Positions 30,517 through 41,518 of a stretch of 51,657 nt of DNA are shown one piece after another. Under the pieces are notes generated by a model. The model was given only the letters and a program-made list of their open reading frames with translations, made no database searches and was not told the origin of the DNA. A program made the position numbers and the translations under genes. Origin of the DNA: Prochlorococcus sp. AG-402-L18 (lineage in GTDB: Bacteria; Cyanobacteriota; Cyanobacteriia; PCC-6307; Cyanobiaceae); NCBI GenBank assembly GCA_003216725.1, contig QCIL01000009.1:1-51657 (forward strand). The letters are read 5' to 3'. Each line of letters opens with the position of its first letter. Within the stretch, counting starts at the first letter, position 1.

Positions 30517-31472
30517 TCAGGTTGCTGTTCAATTGCGCCTTCACCAAGACAAGTTAACAACCCACAAACACTTGCGAATTTTACACAATCTTGAATTTCT
30601 AATTCATTAGGTGGATTATTAAAAGTAATTAATTTTGAAATCAATCCAGCTAAAAAAGCATCTCCAGCACCAGTAGTATCTATAACTTTAGATGAATTAA
30701 TTACTTTAGTAGTGCCTTTCACACCATTTATAAACCATGAGATAGGATTTGCTCCATCAGTAATTATTACATCGGGTCGAGTCAATATCTTTTGAGATAT
30801 TTCAAACGGATCTTCATTATTAAAAAACAAAGTGGCTTCTTCTTTAGCCAACTTTAAGATATGAGCACAATCTAAAAATTTCCTTATTAAAGTTGATCTC
30901 TCTTCCTTACTTATTTTAGATGAGAAAGTTGAATTATCCCAAAAAACTTGCCTCCAATTCACATCAATAATTATTTTTACATTGAACTTATTAGCTAATC
31001 TCATTAAAAAATGAATAGATTCTGCTGATTTTAAGGATGATAAAATAATAGTTCCAGTGACAAGATATTTTGTTTGCATAAAAAGTTTCTCTAAACGTTT
31101 CGAATCGTTTTCAATTTTTTTTTTATCAAGAACTTCGTCAGCAAAAACTGTTTTTGAGGTTGCATCAAAACCAGAAAAATATCGATCTCCATACTCATCT
31201 CTATCTACTCTTACAATTCGAGTAGGTTGCTTTTTATTCAATTGAATAAAATTTATATCTATATCCGATTCATTAAATTTTTCAATAAATCTTTTTCCAT
31301 GTTCATCATTACCTAAACATCCAACAAATGTAGAGTCTACCTTTAATTTTTTCAGTGCAAAAGCTACATTTGCAGGGGCACCCCCTAAAAAGTCTCTAAA
31401 TTCTTGATTTGATTTATAGCGAATTCTATCTATTAAAGCCTCTCCAATACAAATTACTTTTGTTTTTTTCAT
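30474..31472 (-). CDS. PfkB-family sugar kinase, probable fructokinase
   Basis: ATP-dependent phosphorylation of a free sugar, probably fructose. The 332-residue protein carries PfkB signature 1 in GGAPANVAFALKKL (29-42) and signature 2 in DTTGAGDAFLAGLI, with the catalytic Asp in GAGD. The N-terminal VICIGEALIDRI is typical. Fructokinases of this type belong to sucrose breakdown in cyanobacteria, but ribokinase- or carbohydrate-kinase-like substrates are not excluded. Its end overlaps tsaE by 43 bases, and a 15-T tract lies about 45 bases upstream of its start. Confidence 0.88.
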   Translation of the reverse strand: MKKTKVICIGEALIDRIRYKSNQEFRDFLGGAPANVAFALKKLKVDSTFVGCLGNDEHGKRFIEKFNESDIDINFIQLNKKQPTRIVRVDRDEYGDRYFSGFDATSKTVFADEVLDKKKIENDSKRLEKLFMQTKYLVTGTIILSSLKSAESIHFLMRLANKFNVKIIIDVNWRQVFWDNSTFSSKISKEERSTLIRKFLDCAHILKLAKEEATLFFNNEDPFEISQKILTRPDVIITDGANPISWFINGVKGTTKVINSSKVIDTTGAGDAFLAGLISKLITFNNPPNELEIQDCVKFASVCGLLTCLGEGAIEQQPDYKRVNDFLGSQIL

Positions 31473-31517
31473 ATAACAAAAAATCTTTCCTAAATTAAGA
31501 ATAAGTAATCAAAAACA

Positions 31518-31532
31518 TTTTTTTTTTTTTTT
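31518..31532 (+). repeat. Homopolymer tract of 15 T
   Basis: An uninterrupted run of 15 T lies in the 91-base spacer between the divergent sugar kinase and alpha/beta hydrolase genes, 31 bases before the hydrolase ATG. Such tracts are prone to slippage and to sequencing error, and could alter promoter spacing. Confidence 0.9.
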
Positions 31533-31563
31533 GAATTAAAGTTTAATCATAAAAATTTTTTAA

Positions 31564-32478
31564 ATGTCTTTAAAAGAATCAAAAATCTGGAAATGGCGAA
31601 GTTGGGACATATCTTGGTCTTTATCAAAAAAATTTGATAACAAAAATGATATAAATATTTTATTAGTTCATGGTTTTGGGGCATCAAAAGAACACTGGAG
31701 ACATAATCAGGATACTTTAGGAAAGTATAGTAATTGCTTCTCAATTGACTTACTTGGATTTGGTGCAAGCAGTCAACCAAGCGCTAGATTAGACTATGAA
31801 CCTTTCAAGGCTAATTCCGTAAAATATTCATTTGATTTATGGGGTGAGCAAATAGCATCTTTTTGTTCAGAGGTTATAAAATCTCCAGTTTATTTAGTAG
31901 GAAACTCAATTGGCGGAGTTGTAGTTTTAAAAGCGGCTGAAATTCTTAAAGATAATTGTAATGGCTTAATTTTGATTGATTGTGCACAGAGAACAATGGA
32001 TGATAAAAGATTAAAAAGAAGTAATATTTTAATGAATTTGCTAAGGCCAGTATTAAAAACGATTGTAAGACAAAGGATAATAAGCAATACACTTTTTAAA
32101 AGAGCTGCAAATCCAAAAGTAATAAAAGAAATTCTTAAAAAAGCTTATCCTTCTGAACAAAATATAGATGAGGAATTAATAGAGATTTTATATAAACCTT
32201 CACAGAGAAAAAATTCTAAGGAGGCATTTCGAGGTTTTATAAATTTATTTGATGATTATCTGGCAACGGATCTTTTTGAAAAAGTTCAAACTTCAATTCA
32301 ATTAATTTGGGGAGAAAAAGATCCATGGGAATCTTTGGCTGAAGCTCAATACTGGTACAGAAGTTATACAAATATCTTAAGACTCGATATCATCAAAAAC
32401 GCAGGACATTGTCCTCATGATGAAAATCCTCATGAAACTAATAAGTTAATAACTGCTTTTATTCAAGAAACAAAATAA
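31564..32478 (+). CDS. Alpha/beta hydrolase, paralogue of the 3041-3940 gene
   Basis: A 304-residue alpha/beta hydrolase with an intact triad: Ser115 in GNSIGG, Asp253 in WGEKDPW, His282 in AGHCPHDE. The oxyanion-hole region HGFGASKEHWR (36-46) matches the paralogue almost exactly. It differs by an insert of about ten residues after DLLGFGASSQPS, and its lid region is more basic. The substrate is unknown; a lipid or chlorophyll-derived ester is possible by analogy with plastid relatives. The last 16 bases overlap the end of the convergent sigma-factor gene. Confidence 0.88.
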   Translation: MSLKESKIWKWRSWDISWSLSKKFDNKNDINILLVHGFGASKEHWRHNQDTLGKYSNCFSIDLLGFGASSQPSARLDYEPFKANSVKYSFDLWGEQIASFCSEVIKSPVYLVGNSIGGVVVLKAAEILKDNCNGLILIDCAQRTMDDKRLKRSNILMNLLRPVLKTIVRQRIISNTLFKRAANPKVIKEILKKAYPSEQNIDEELIEILYKPSQRKNSKEAFRGFINLFDDYLATDLFEKVQTSIQLIWGEKDPWESLAEAQYWYRSYTNILRLDIIKNAGHCPHDENPHETNKLITAFIQETK

Positions 32479-33464
32479 GCCTCAACATTATCACTTAATC
32501 TTCGTAAACCTCGTAAGCCGTCTCTTTCTAGATTTCTAACTCTATCCCTACTAATACCTAAAACACGACCAATACCAGTAAGTGACATTGGTTCATCTCC
32601 ATCCATTCCATATCTCATTCTTAAAACTCTGCATTGCAAATCTGGCAACTGATGAAGCAGTGAATGAAGATCTCCTCTCATACAATCCATCTCGATTTGT
32701 TCATCAGGTAAATCTTCTCCACCAGCAAGCAAATCTAGTAGTACTGTATCTTCACCATCACCAACTTTTGTCTCTAAACTAACAGGCTGACCTGCTTTGC
32801 ACATCAAATCTTTAACGTCTTCTTCTGGGAGTTCAACATATTTTGCTAATTCACTAATTGTTGGTGTTCTGGACATTTCTTGGCTTAACTCTCTTTGTCC
32901 TTTTTTTAATTTATTAAGCATTTCAGTTATGTGGATTGGTAATCTTATAGCTCTACTTTTTTCAGCTATTGCTCTTGTAATTCCTTGCCTTATCCACCAA
33001 TATGCATAAGTTGAAAACTTGTATCCTCTAGCAGGATCAAATTTCTCAACACCTCTTACAAGTCCAATAGTTCCTTCTTGTATTAAATCAAGGAGTTCCA
33101 TATTTCTTTTAGTATATTTTTTTGCAACACTAACTACCAATCTTAAATTAGCTGCCACCATCCTTTCTTTAGCTCGTTGACCGGCCCTAATTCTTTTTTT
33201 TATCTGTGAAGTTGAAAAATTCAATTTCTCAGCTAGTTCGTCAATTGTAGGTTTGTCTCCTGTCATTTCAGTTAATTCAAGCTCGGCTCTTTCAACCTGC
33301 ATGTATTCCTGTACTTGTCTTCCCAAAGTTATTTCTTGTTCATGTGACAGTAAAGGAACTCTTCCAATATCTCTCAAATATGACCTAACTAAATCAACAT
33401 CATTACTTGATTTTAAGGATGAGATAGTAGCTAACTTATTTTCACTTAATGTTTCGGATGACAT
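32463..33464 (-). CDS. Group 2 RNA polymerase sigma-70 factor
   Basis: Alternative sigma factor of 333 residues with regions 1.2 (VRSYLRDIGRVPLLSHEQE), 2 (LDLIQEGTIGLVRGVEKF, then FSTYAYWWIRQGITRAI), 3 and 4 (RVLGISRDRVRNLERDG). It lacks the long N-terminal region of principal SigA, hence group 2. The frame opens upstream at 33530, but ATG 33464 gives MSSETLSENK, a normal start, and the extra 22 hydrophobic residues are rejected. Such sigmas adjust transcription to light, nutrient or diel state. The spacer upstream holds two TTTACA(T/A)(T/A) half-sites, too far apart for a standard HLR1 element. Confidence 0.93.
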   Translation of the reverse strand: MSSETLSENKLATISSLKSSNDVDLVRSYLRDIGRVPLLSHEQEITLGRQVQEYMQVERAELELTEMTGDKPTIDELAEKLNFSTSQIKKRIRAGQRAKERMVAANLRLVVSVAKKYTKRNMELLDLIQEGTIGLVRGVEKFDPARGYKFSTYAYWWIRQGITRAIAEKSRAIRLPIHITEMLNKLKKGQRELSQEMSRTPTISELAKYVELPEEDVKDLMCKAGQPVSLETKVGDGEDTVLLDLLAGGEDLPDEQIEMDCMRGDLHSLLHQLPDLQCRVLRMRYGMDGDEPMSLTGIGRVLGISRDRVRNLERDGLRGLRRLSDNVEAYFVS

Positions 33465-33564
33465 GAAAAGAAATGTTGTTTTGTAAACAATACCATTAAG
33501 AAATGTAAAGTTAAACAAAAAAATCCACATTTTTACAAAAATGAGAATAAATACCTATTAAATT

Positions 33565-34974
33565 TCACAAAATTGAAGAATTAAGCAACCAATTTGCGGT
33601 ACTTAAATAAATAAATACTCCTGCAATATCAGTAACAGTTGTAATAAAAGGAGATGACATTAAAGCAGGGTCTAAACCCATCTTGTCAAAAAGCAAGGGG
33701 AGAATAGCTCCTGCAGTGGCAGCTAACGTTGTTATTGAGATTAGACTTATTCCAACCGCTGACGCTATTAGTGGCCCCTCACCCTGCCACCAAGCGAATG
33801 GAAAAACTAGCAACATCATAAAAATACCTAACAAAGCGCCTGTTAAAGACTCCTTCATAACTGCCTTAAATGCACCCAGTGATTTTAATTTTTGTGTACT
33901 TAAACCTCTTATAACTACCGTCGAACTTTGAGCCCCAACATTGCCTCCTGTACCAATCAATAATGGAATAAAAGCTGCTAATAAAACAATTTCTTTAAGA
34001 ATTTGATCATTCATTGCAATAACTTTTGTAGTTAATCCATTAGCTAAAACTAATATTAAAAGCCATAATATTCTTCTTCGAGTAATCGTAAATAAGCTGC
34101 TTTGAAAATAATCATCCTCATCACCAGATTGAACAGCTCCAGCAGCGTAAATATCCCGAGTAGCCTCTTGTTCTATTACATCAATTAAATCATCCACAGT
34201 TACTATTCCAACTAATCTTTTTTCCTTATCTACTACAGGAAGAGCTAAGAAATCATATCTTTGAATTGCTCTAGCTACCTCCTCTTGATTAGTGTTAGTA
34301 GAAACATTTACAACATCTTTTGTCATTACATTACCAATCGGCTTCTTCGGATCAGCCGTTACAAGATCTCTGAGGGACAAGATACCAGTGAGATGTCTCT
34401 CTTTATCTGTCACGTAAAGACTGTAAATCGTTTCAGTAAAAGGCGCCCTTTTTCTTACGAGAGATAATGCCTGTTCGGCAGTTTGCATTTCCTTAAGATC
34501 TATAAATTCAGTAGTCATTAATCTTCCTGCAGTTTCAGGTTCATATCCCAACAATTCTGCGGTAACTTTTCTTTCTCCTGGACTTAAAGCTGATAAAAAT
34601 TTTCTTACAACTTTTGCAGGCAACTCATCAAAAAGCTGAACTCTATCATCAGGGGACATTTTTTCAACAATTTCTAACACTTCCCCAGAGCGCAGTCTAT
34701 CTAATAGTGTTTGCTGAACAATTGGATCTAAATATTCGTAGACCTCAATAGCTTCATTTTTTTTAAGTAATCTAAATGCTAGTGCCTGAAGGATCAACGG
34801 AAGACTACCTATTGCATCAGCTATGTCGACGGGTTGAGAAGGCTCTAATAATAATTTTGCTTCATCATAATTTCCAGCAATTAACAATTCCTCAAGTTGT
34901 ATTGTTATCTTTTCCCGATTAGTTAAATCAGATGGCAAAGTAGATATCAGATCTAAATTATTATTTTCTTGCAT
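33565..34974 (-). CDS. mgtE: Magnesium transporter MgtE
   Basis: Mg2+-selective channel/transporter of 469 residues. The N-terminal superhelical MgtE-N domain (about 30-135) is followed by two CBS domains (about 140-265, with VTADPKKPIGNVMTKDVV and ALPVVDKEKRLVGIVTVDD) that sense cytosolic Mg2+. Five transmembrane helices form the pore, which includes the conserved IPLLIGTGGNVGAQSSTVVI stretch. The acidic residues expected at the Mg2+ site are in the last helices (GLDPALMSSPF nearby). Monocistronic; upstream lies the crcB cluster on the same strand. Confidence 0.97.
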   Translation of the reverse strand: MQENNNLDLISTLPSDLTNREKITIQLEELLIAGNYDEAKLLLEPSQPVDIADAIGSLPLILQALAFRLLKKNEAIEVYEYLDPIVQQTLLDRLRSGEVLEIVEKMSPDDRVQLFDELPAKVVRKFLSALSPGERKVTAELLGYEPETAGRLMTTEFIDLKEMQTAEQALSLVRKRAPFTETIYSLYVTDKERHLTGILSLRDLVTADPKKPIGNVMTKDVVNVSTNTNQEEVARAIQRYDFLALPVVDKEKRLVGIVTVDDLIDVIEQEATRDIYAAGAVQSGDEDDYFQSSLFTITRRRILWLLILVLANGLTTKVIAMNDQILKEIVLLAAFIPLLIGTGGNVGAQSSTVVIRGLSTQKLKSLGAFKAVMKESLTGALLGIFMMLLVFPFAWWQGEGPLIASAVGISLISITTLAATAGAILPLLFDKMGLDPALMSSPFITTVTDIAGVFIYLSTANWLLNSSIL

Positions 34975-35016
34975 GATATTTATATTAAACTTAGTAATAA
35001 TTTTATTATATAAAAA

Positions 35017-35343
35017 CTAGTTAGTTTTTCTACTAATTAAAAAACCAAAATACATGATTAAAATATTAAAAATAATAATCAAATTTGAGTAAATAAATAA
35101 CTTAAGAAAGTAACCATTATCAAAAAAATAATATAAATAATTAATAAAACCACTAAAAGATGTAAAGCAAGCACAAAAACCACTTAAGTAGATTTCTTTT
35201 TTTGAATTACTAATTTTTTTTGCAAAAACAAAGCCATAAATAAATGATCCTAATATTGAAATTATGAAATTATTGTCAATATAAAATCTTAAAATTGTTG
35301 CAAAATATGCAACTAGTAAAATAACTAAAAAGAACTTCTTCAA
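35017..35343 (-). CDS. crcB: CrcB/FluC fluoride channel subunit, second copy (divergent)
   Basis: A 108-residue membrane protein with four hydrophobic helices and recognisable CrcB blocks: ATILRF (15-20), the helix ISILGSFIYGF, and GFCACFTSFSGF (55-66) with the two phenylalanines (63 and 66) that line the fluoride path. The helix-2 position occupied by the pore asparagine in most FluC proteins aligns here with Ser29. It overlaps the preceding crcB gene by 4 bases (ATGA). Paired crcB genes in other bacteria encode heterodimeric fluoride exporters, and the same is inferred here. Confidence 0.8.
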   Translation of the reverse strand: MKKFFLVILLVAYFATILRFYIDNNFIISILGSFIYGFVFAKKISNSKKEIYLSGFCACFTSFSGFINYLYYFFDNGYFLKLFIYSNLIIIFNILIMYFGFLISRKTN

Positions 35344-35711
35344 GATTTAAAAATTTGAAGAATAAAATAACCTACAAAAAAAAATAAAAAAGATAACAGT
35401 AAAACTTCAAGGTAATAAAAGATCAAAATTAAGTATTTTCGTTTTTTGATTAAATCAAATATATTATAAATAAAAGATGAAAATGTACTTAAACATCCTA
35501 AAAAGCCTATATAAAAAAATAAATAAAAATTCTTATTAATTGGACGTAAAGCAATAAAAAATCCCAAAAATAAAGAAGCTAAAATATTTGCTATAGCTGA
35601 ATAATCAAGATTATAAATTCTCTTTTTTTTAAGTCTATCTTTTAAAAAAAATCTTAATTTAAATCCAAAAGTACTTCCTAATAAAATAAAAATTACTGAT
35701 TTTATATCCAA
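35340..35711 (-). CDS. crcB: CrcB/FluC fluoride channel subunit, first copy
   Basis: A 123-residue four-helix membrane protein. Conserved blocks are LGSTFGFKLRFFL (11-23), helix 2 ANILASLFLGFF with the pore Asn42, and GFLGCLSTFSSF (69-80) with Phe77 and Phe80. It should form a dual-topology fluoride channel, probably together with the downstream overlapping copy. It starts 3 bases after the SH3-like protein stop, in the run gyrB, SH3-like, crcB, crcB, so the fluoride genes probably share a transcript with gyrase B. Confidence 0.87.
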   Translation of the reverse strand: MDIKSVIFILLGSTFGFKLRFFLKDRLKKKRIYNLDYSAIANILASLFLGFFIALRPINKNFYLFFYIGFLGCLSTFSSFIYNIFDLIKKRKYLILIFYYLEVLLLSFLFFFVGYFILQIFKS

Positions 35712-35714
35712 GAC

Positions 35715-38008
<2,294 letters not shown>

Positions 38009-38159
38009 TTAACATAAAAAAATAAAAATTTAACTTTCAAAATGTTATTTTAAAAGTGCTTGAATTAAACTTACCATCGGTAATAGAGAAAGGCTTTAAG
38101 TCTTCTAAAAATTTAATCACTTTAATAATTATAATCTAGAGTTTTTTTTAGAGTTAAAT

Positions 38160-39059
38160 ATGTTTTCATCTCAACCTTTAGTAATAGTTTTAATTGGAGC
38201 CACAGCAAGTGGTAAAACAGAATTAGGGATTGAAATTGCAAAATATTTTAAAATCCACATACATAATATTGACTCCAGACAAGTATATAGAGGCATGGAT
38301 ATAGGAACAGCAAAACCATCTAAGAGTCAACAAGAGACAATAAAACATTTTTTAATCGATATTGAAGATCCATCAACTCCAATGAATGTAAAAAGATTTC
38401 AAGATTATGCTAAGAAATCTATCGACAAGGATATTAAAAATAAATCTCTTCCTTTTCTTGTTGGAGGAAGTGGACTATATATGAATTCAATTACAAAAGG
38501 TTTTTTTGTGCCAGATGTTCCTCCTCAGAAATCTTTAAGGGATCAATTAATAAAATTAGGTCAAAAGAAATGTTGGGAAATATTAAACATTTGTGACCCT
38601 ATATCAACACACAAAATTAATTATGCTGATCAAGTTAGAACGATAAGAGCTTTAGAAGTTTTTTATGTCACAGGAAAGCCACTTTCATCACAAAAACTAC
38701 AGGACCCTCCTCCTTGGAAAATATTAGAATTAGGATTAAATAGAGAAGATTTAAAAGAACGTATTTACAGAAGAACAAAAAATATGTTTCAGTTTGGAAT
38801 TTTAGAAGAAACGAAAAAAATAATCGATCAACACGGAAAAGATTTGTCTTTACTAAATACTATTGGATATAAAGAAGCTAAAGATGTGATAATAGAAAAT
38901 TTAGGAATTGACAAGGCTGTTGAATTAGCAACTTCAAAAACAATACAATTTGCGAAAAGACAAAAGACATGGTTCCGCAATAAAAACAATCCCATATGGC
39001 TTGATAACAAAAACCCGCTAAAAGATGCAATAATTAAAATAGAGTCTGCTTTAAGCTAA
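38160..39059 (+). CDS. miaA: tRNA dimethylallyltransferase
   Basis: Adds the isopentenyl group to A37 of UNN-decoding tRNAs using DMAPP. The P-loop is [16 protein letters not shown] (13-28), followed by the substrate block [19 protein letters not shown] and later [20 protein letters not shown]. The C-terminal [12 protein letters not shown] is the tRNA-contact motif. At 299 residues it is full length. The ATG at 38160 is well isolated, and infC follows on the same strand after 56 bases. Confidence 0.97.
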   Translation: MFSSQPLVIVLIGATASGKTELGIEIAKYFKIHIHNIDSRQVYRGMDIGTAKPSKSQQETIKHFLIDIEDPSTPMNVKRFQDYAKKSIDKDIKNKSLPFLVGGSGLYMNSITKGFFVPDVPPQKSLRDQLIKLGQKKCWEILNICDPISTHKINYADQVRTIRALEVFYVTGKPLSSQKLQDPPPWKILELGLNREDLKERIYRRTKNMFQFGILEETKKIIDQHGKDLSLLNTIGYKEAKDVIIENLGIDKAVELATSKTIQFAKRQKTWFRNKNNPIWLDNKNPLKDAIIKIESALS

Positions 39060-39115
39060 CTTGTACTAAGTAATAGATCAATTTCATCATTAAAAAAACC
39101 ATTTAAAGAAACTGA

Positions 39116-39703
39116 ATGCCACCACGTCCACGCTTTGATCGCCGAGCCCCATTAAGAGAGCTCCCCAACATAAATGAAAGAATAAATTATCCTCAATTAA
39201 GAGTTGTTGATTCAGATGGGAAACAACTAGGTGTTCTTGATAGAATAAAAGCTCTAGAAATTGCTAATCAAAGAGAACTAGATTTAGTTTTAGTCAGCGA
39301 GAAAGCTAAACCGCCAGTCTGCAGGATAATGGATTATGGCAAATATAAATTTGAACAAGAAAAAAAAGCAAAAGAGGCAAGAAAAAAGTCTCATCAAACC
39401 GAAGTCAAAGAAGTAAAAATGAGATACAAAATCGATAAACACGATTATGACGTAAGAATAGGCCAAGCCCTAAGATTCTTAAAATCAGGCGATAAAGTAA
39501 AATGCACTGTTATTTTTAGAGGAAGAGAAATTCAACACTCAAATTTAGCTGAAACACTTCTCTTAAAAATGGCTAATGATTTAGAAGAACAATCAGAAGT
39601 TCAACAGAAACCTAAAAGAGAGGGCAGAAATATGATTATGTTTCTGAGTCCAAGAAAAACACCCTTGATCAAAAAGGAAGAGGGTACAAAAAATAATTCC
39701 TAA
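39116..39703 (+). CDS. infC: Translation initiation factor IF-3
   Basis: Binds the 30S subunit and enforces start-codon fidelity. The 195-residue protein has the two-domain layout: N domain with [19 protein letters not shown] and [10 protein letters not shown], a lysine-rich linker [15 protein letters not shown], and C domain [20 protein letters not shown]. Unlike the AUU start of many infC genes, this one begins with ATG. Typical partners rpmI and rplT are absent here. Confidence 0.97.
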   Translation: MPPRPRFDRRAPLRELPNINERINYPQLRVVDSDGKQLGVLDRIKALEIANQRELDLVLVSEKAKPPVCRIMDYGKYKFEQEKKAKEARKKSHQTEVKEVKMRYKIDKHDYDVRIGQALRFLKSGDKVKCTVIFRGREIQHSNLAETLLLKMANDLEEQSEVQQKPKREGRNMIMFLSPRKTPLIKKEEGTKNNS

Positions 39704-39785
39704 AAACTTCTAAAATTAATTTATAAATTGTATGACAAATGTTAAAGTGTCACTAGGTAATATAAATTAACTACGGTTTTCTATC

Positions 39786-40772
39786 GTGAAATACCATATT
39801 CAACAAGAAAGTGATATCCCCGCTTCTACTCAGTTATATAACCAAATTTGTTTTGCAATTGCAGCGAGGTATTATCCACCAGGCCATAGGCTACCTAGTA
39901 CTAGACAACTAGCTATGCAAACCGGATTACACCGAAATACTATTAGCAAAGTTTACAGACAACTAGAAATAGACGGCGTTGTTGAAGCAATTGCAGGCTC
40001 AGGTATTTATGTAAGAGACACTCTTAAAAAAAAGGATCTTAAGGATTCCTTTCAATCAAAAAACACGATGAGTGAGTTTCCTGATCAAGAAGCAAGTAAA
40101 GCAGTTGATCAGTTAATAAAACTTGGATGCACTCTTCAAGATATTAGAAAAATATTTACTAAAGAAATTGATTGGCGTATAAAATGCGGATCTAAAATAC
40201 TTGTAAGTACTCCAAGAGAAGATATTGGCGCCTCTATGTTAATTGCTGAAGATTTGTCTCCAAAGATTGATGTTCCGGTAGAAGTCGTTCCAATGGAAGA
40301 ATTGGAAAAAGTTCTTCTTAACTCTAATAATGGCACGATTGTAACAAGCAGATATTTTCTACAACCTCTGGAGACATTAGCAAAAAAACATGGGGTCAGA
40401 GCAATTGCAGTTGATTTAAGCGATTTTCAAAAAGAATTAAAAATTATAAAAGAATTAAAATCTGGAAGTTGTGTAGGAATTGTAAGCATTAGTCCTGGAT
40501 TATTGAGAGCTGCAGAAATTATTGTCCACAGCATGAGAGGAAATGATATTGTTTTTATGACTACTATATCCGATAATAATAATAGATTACTAGCTCTTTT
40601 AAAAGCCTCTAATCATATAGTTTGTGATGGTCCAAGCTTATCAGTGGTTGAAAACGCTCTCATAAAAAATCGCTCCCAATTAATGAGACTTCCTCAAATA
40701 ATATGTGCAAAAAATTATTTAACTATTGACACAATAAATCAATTAAAAATGGAAATAGGAGTAATTAAATAA
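39786..40772 (+). CDS. GntR-type transcriptional regulator with unusual C-terminal domain
   Basis: A 328-residue regulator starting at GTG (39786). Residues 10-77 are a GntR winged helix: PASTQLYNQICFAIAARYYP, then RLPSTRQLAMQTGLHRNTIS, then GSGIYVRD. The remaining 250 residues are not the aminotransferase domain of MocR nor a standard FadR, UTRA or YtrA effector domain. They look like alternating alpha/beta strands (ILVSTPREDIGASMLIAEDL, GIVSISPGLLRAAEIIV). Cyanobacteria have a GntR-like regulator of photosystem stoichiometry (Sll1961), and this may be its orthologue (unverified). It is followed after 4 bases by cysE, so they are probably one transcript. Confidence 0.85.
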   Translation: MKYHIQQESDIPASTQLYNQICFAIAARYYPPGHRLPSTRQLAMQTGLHRNTISKVYRQLEIDGVVEAIAGSGIYVRDTLKKKDLKDSFQSKNTMSEFPDQEASKAVDQLIKLGCTLQDIRKIFTKEIDWRIKCGSKILVSTPREDIGASMLIAEDLSPKIDVPVEVVPMEELEKVLLNSNNGTIVTSRYFLQPLETLAKKHGVRAIAVDLSDFQKELKIIKELKSGSCVGIVSISPGLLRAAEIIVHSMRGNDIVFMTTISDNNNRLLALLKASNHIVCDGPSLSVVENALIKNRSQLMRLPQIICAKNYLTIDTINQLKMEIGVIK

Positions 40773-40776
40773 AATC

Positions 40777-41514
40777 ATGCTAGGAACTTTTAAATCAGAT
40801 ATTGAAATAATAAAGGAAAGAGACCCTGCAGCTAGAGGTATAATAGAAATTTTTCTTTGCTACCCTGGTTTTCAATCAATAGTAATACATAGACTAACTC
40901 ACAGATTATGGAAATTAAAGTTGCCCTTAATTCCAAGATTATTAAGTCATATTAATAGATTATTTACGGGAATAGAAATTCATCCAGGTGCAAAAATTGG
41001 TAAAAAAGTCTTTATAGATCATGGGATGGGAGTAGTTATTGGTGAGACAGCTGAAATTGGTAATAATTGCCTACTTTATCAAGGAGTTACATTAGGTGGC
41101 ACGGGTAAAAGTCATGGGAAAAGGCATCCTACTTTGATGGAAAATGTTGTAGTAGGAGCAGGTGCTAAAGTTCTTGGTTCGATAATAGTTGGTCCTAATA
41201 CGCGAATTGGAGCCGGTTCAGTTGTTGTACGAGATGTTGAAGAAAATAGTACTGTAGTTGGGGTGCCTGGAAGAGTAATACACCAAAGTGGTGTAAAAGT
41301 TAACCCTTTAGCACACTCTGCATTACCAGATGCTGAAGCTAATGTAATAAAAAATTTAATGGATAGAATTGATCAGCTTGAGAACCAAATTTTAAAGTTA
41401 GACAAAAAAATGCAAGGGATTCTAAATTCAGAATCTATAGACATTTCTAATATTGGTGATGCTCAGAATTTAAAGGATAAGGAAATCATAGAGTTCTTAG
41501 GAGATAATCAATAA
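40777..41514 (+). CDS. cysE: Serine O-acetyltransferase
   Basis: First committed step of cysteine synthesis, acetylating serine with acetyl-CoA. The 245-residue protein has the N-terminal helical domain (IKERDPAARGIIEIFLCYPG) and the left-handed parallel beta helix with hexapeptide repeats, including GETAEIGNNCLLYQGVTLGG, VVVGAGAKVLGSIIVG and RIGAGSVVVRD. A polar, partly coiled C-terminal extension of about 70 residues (MDRIDQLENQILKLDKKMQ) follows the catalytic part. Starts 4 bases after the GntR regulator and converges on secA with a 4-base gap. Confidence 0.96.
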   Translation: MLGTFKSDIEIIKERDPAARGIIEIFLCYPGFQSIVIHRLTHRLWKLKLPLIPRLLSHINRLFTGIEIHPGAKIGKKVFIDHGMGVVIGETAEIGNNCLLYQGVTLGGTGKSHGKRHPTLMENVVVGAGAKVLGSIIVGPNTRIGAGSVVVRDVEENSTVVGVPGRVIHQSGVKVNPLAHSALPDAEANVIKNLMDRIDQLENQILKLDKKMQGILNSESIDISNIGDAQNLKDKEIIEFLGDNQ

Positions 41515-41518
41515 TCAA

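Noticed and set aside
33465..33530. 22-residue N-terminal extension of the sigma factor
   Set aside because: It is hydrophobic and unlike any sigma region; MSSETLSENK at 33464 is a normal start.
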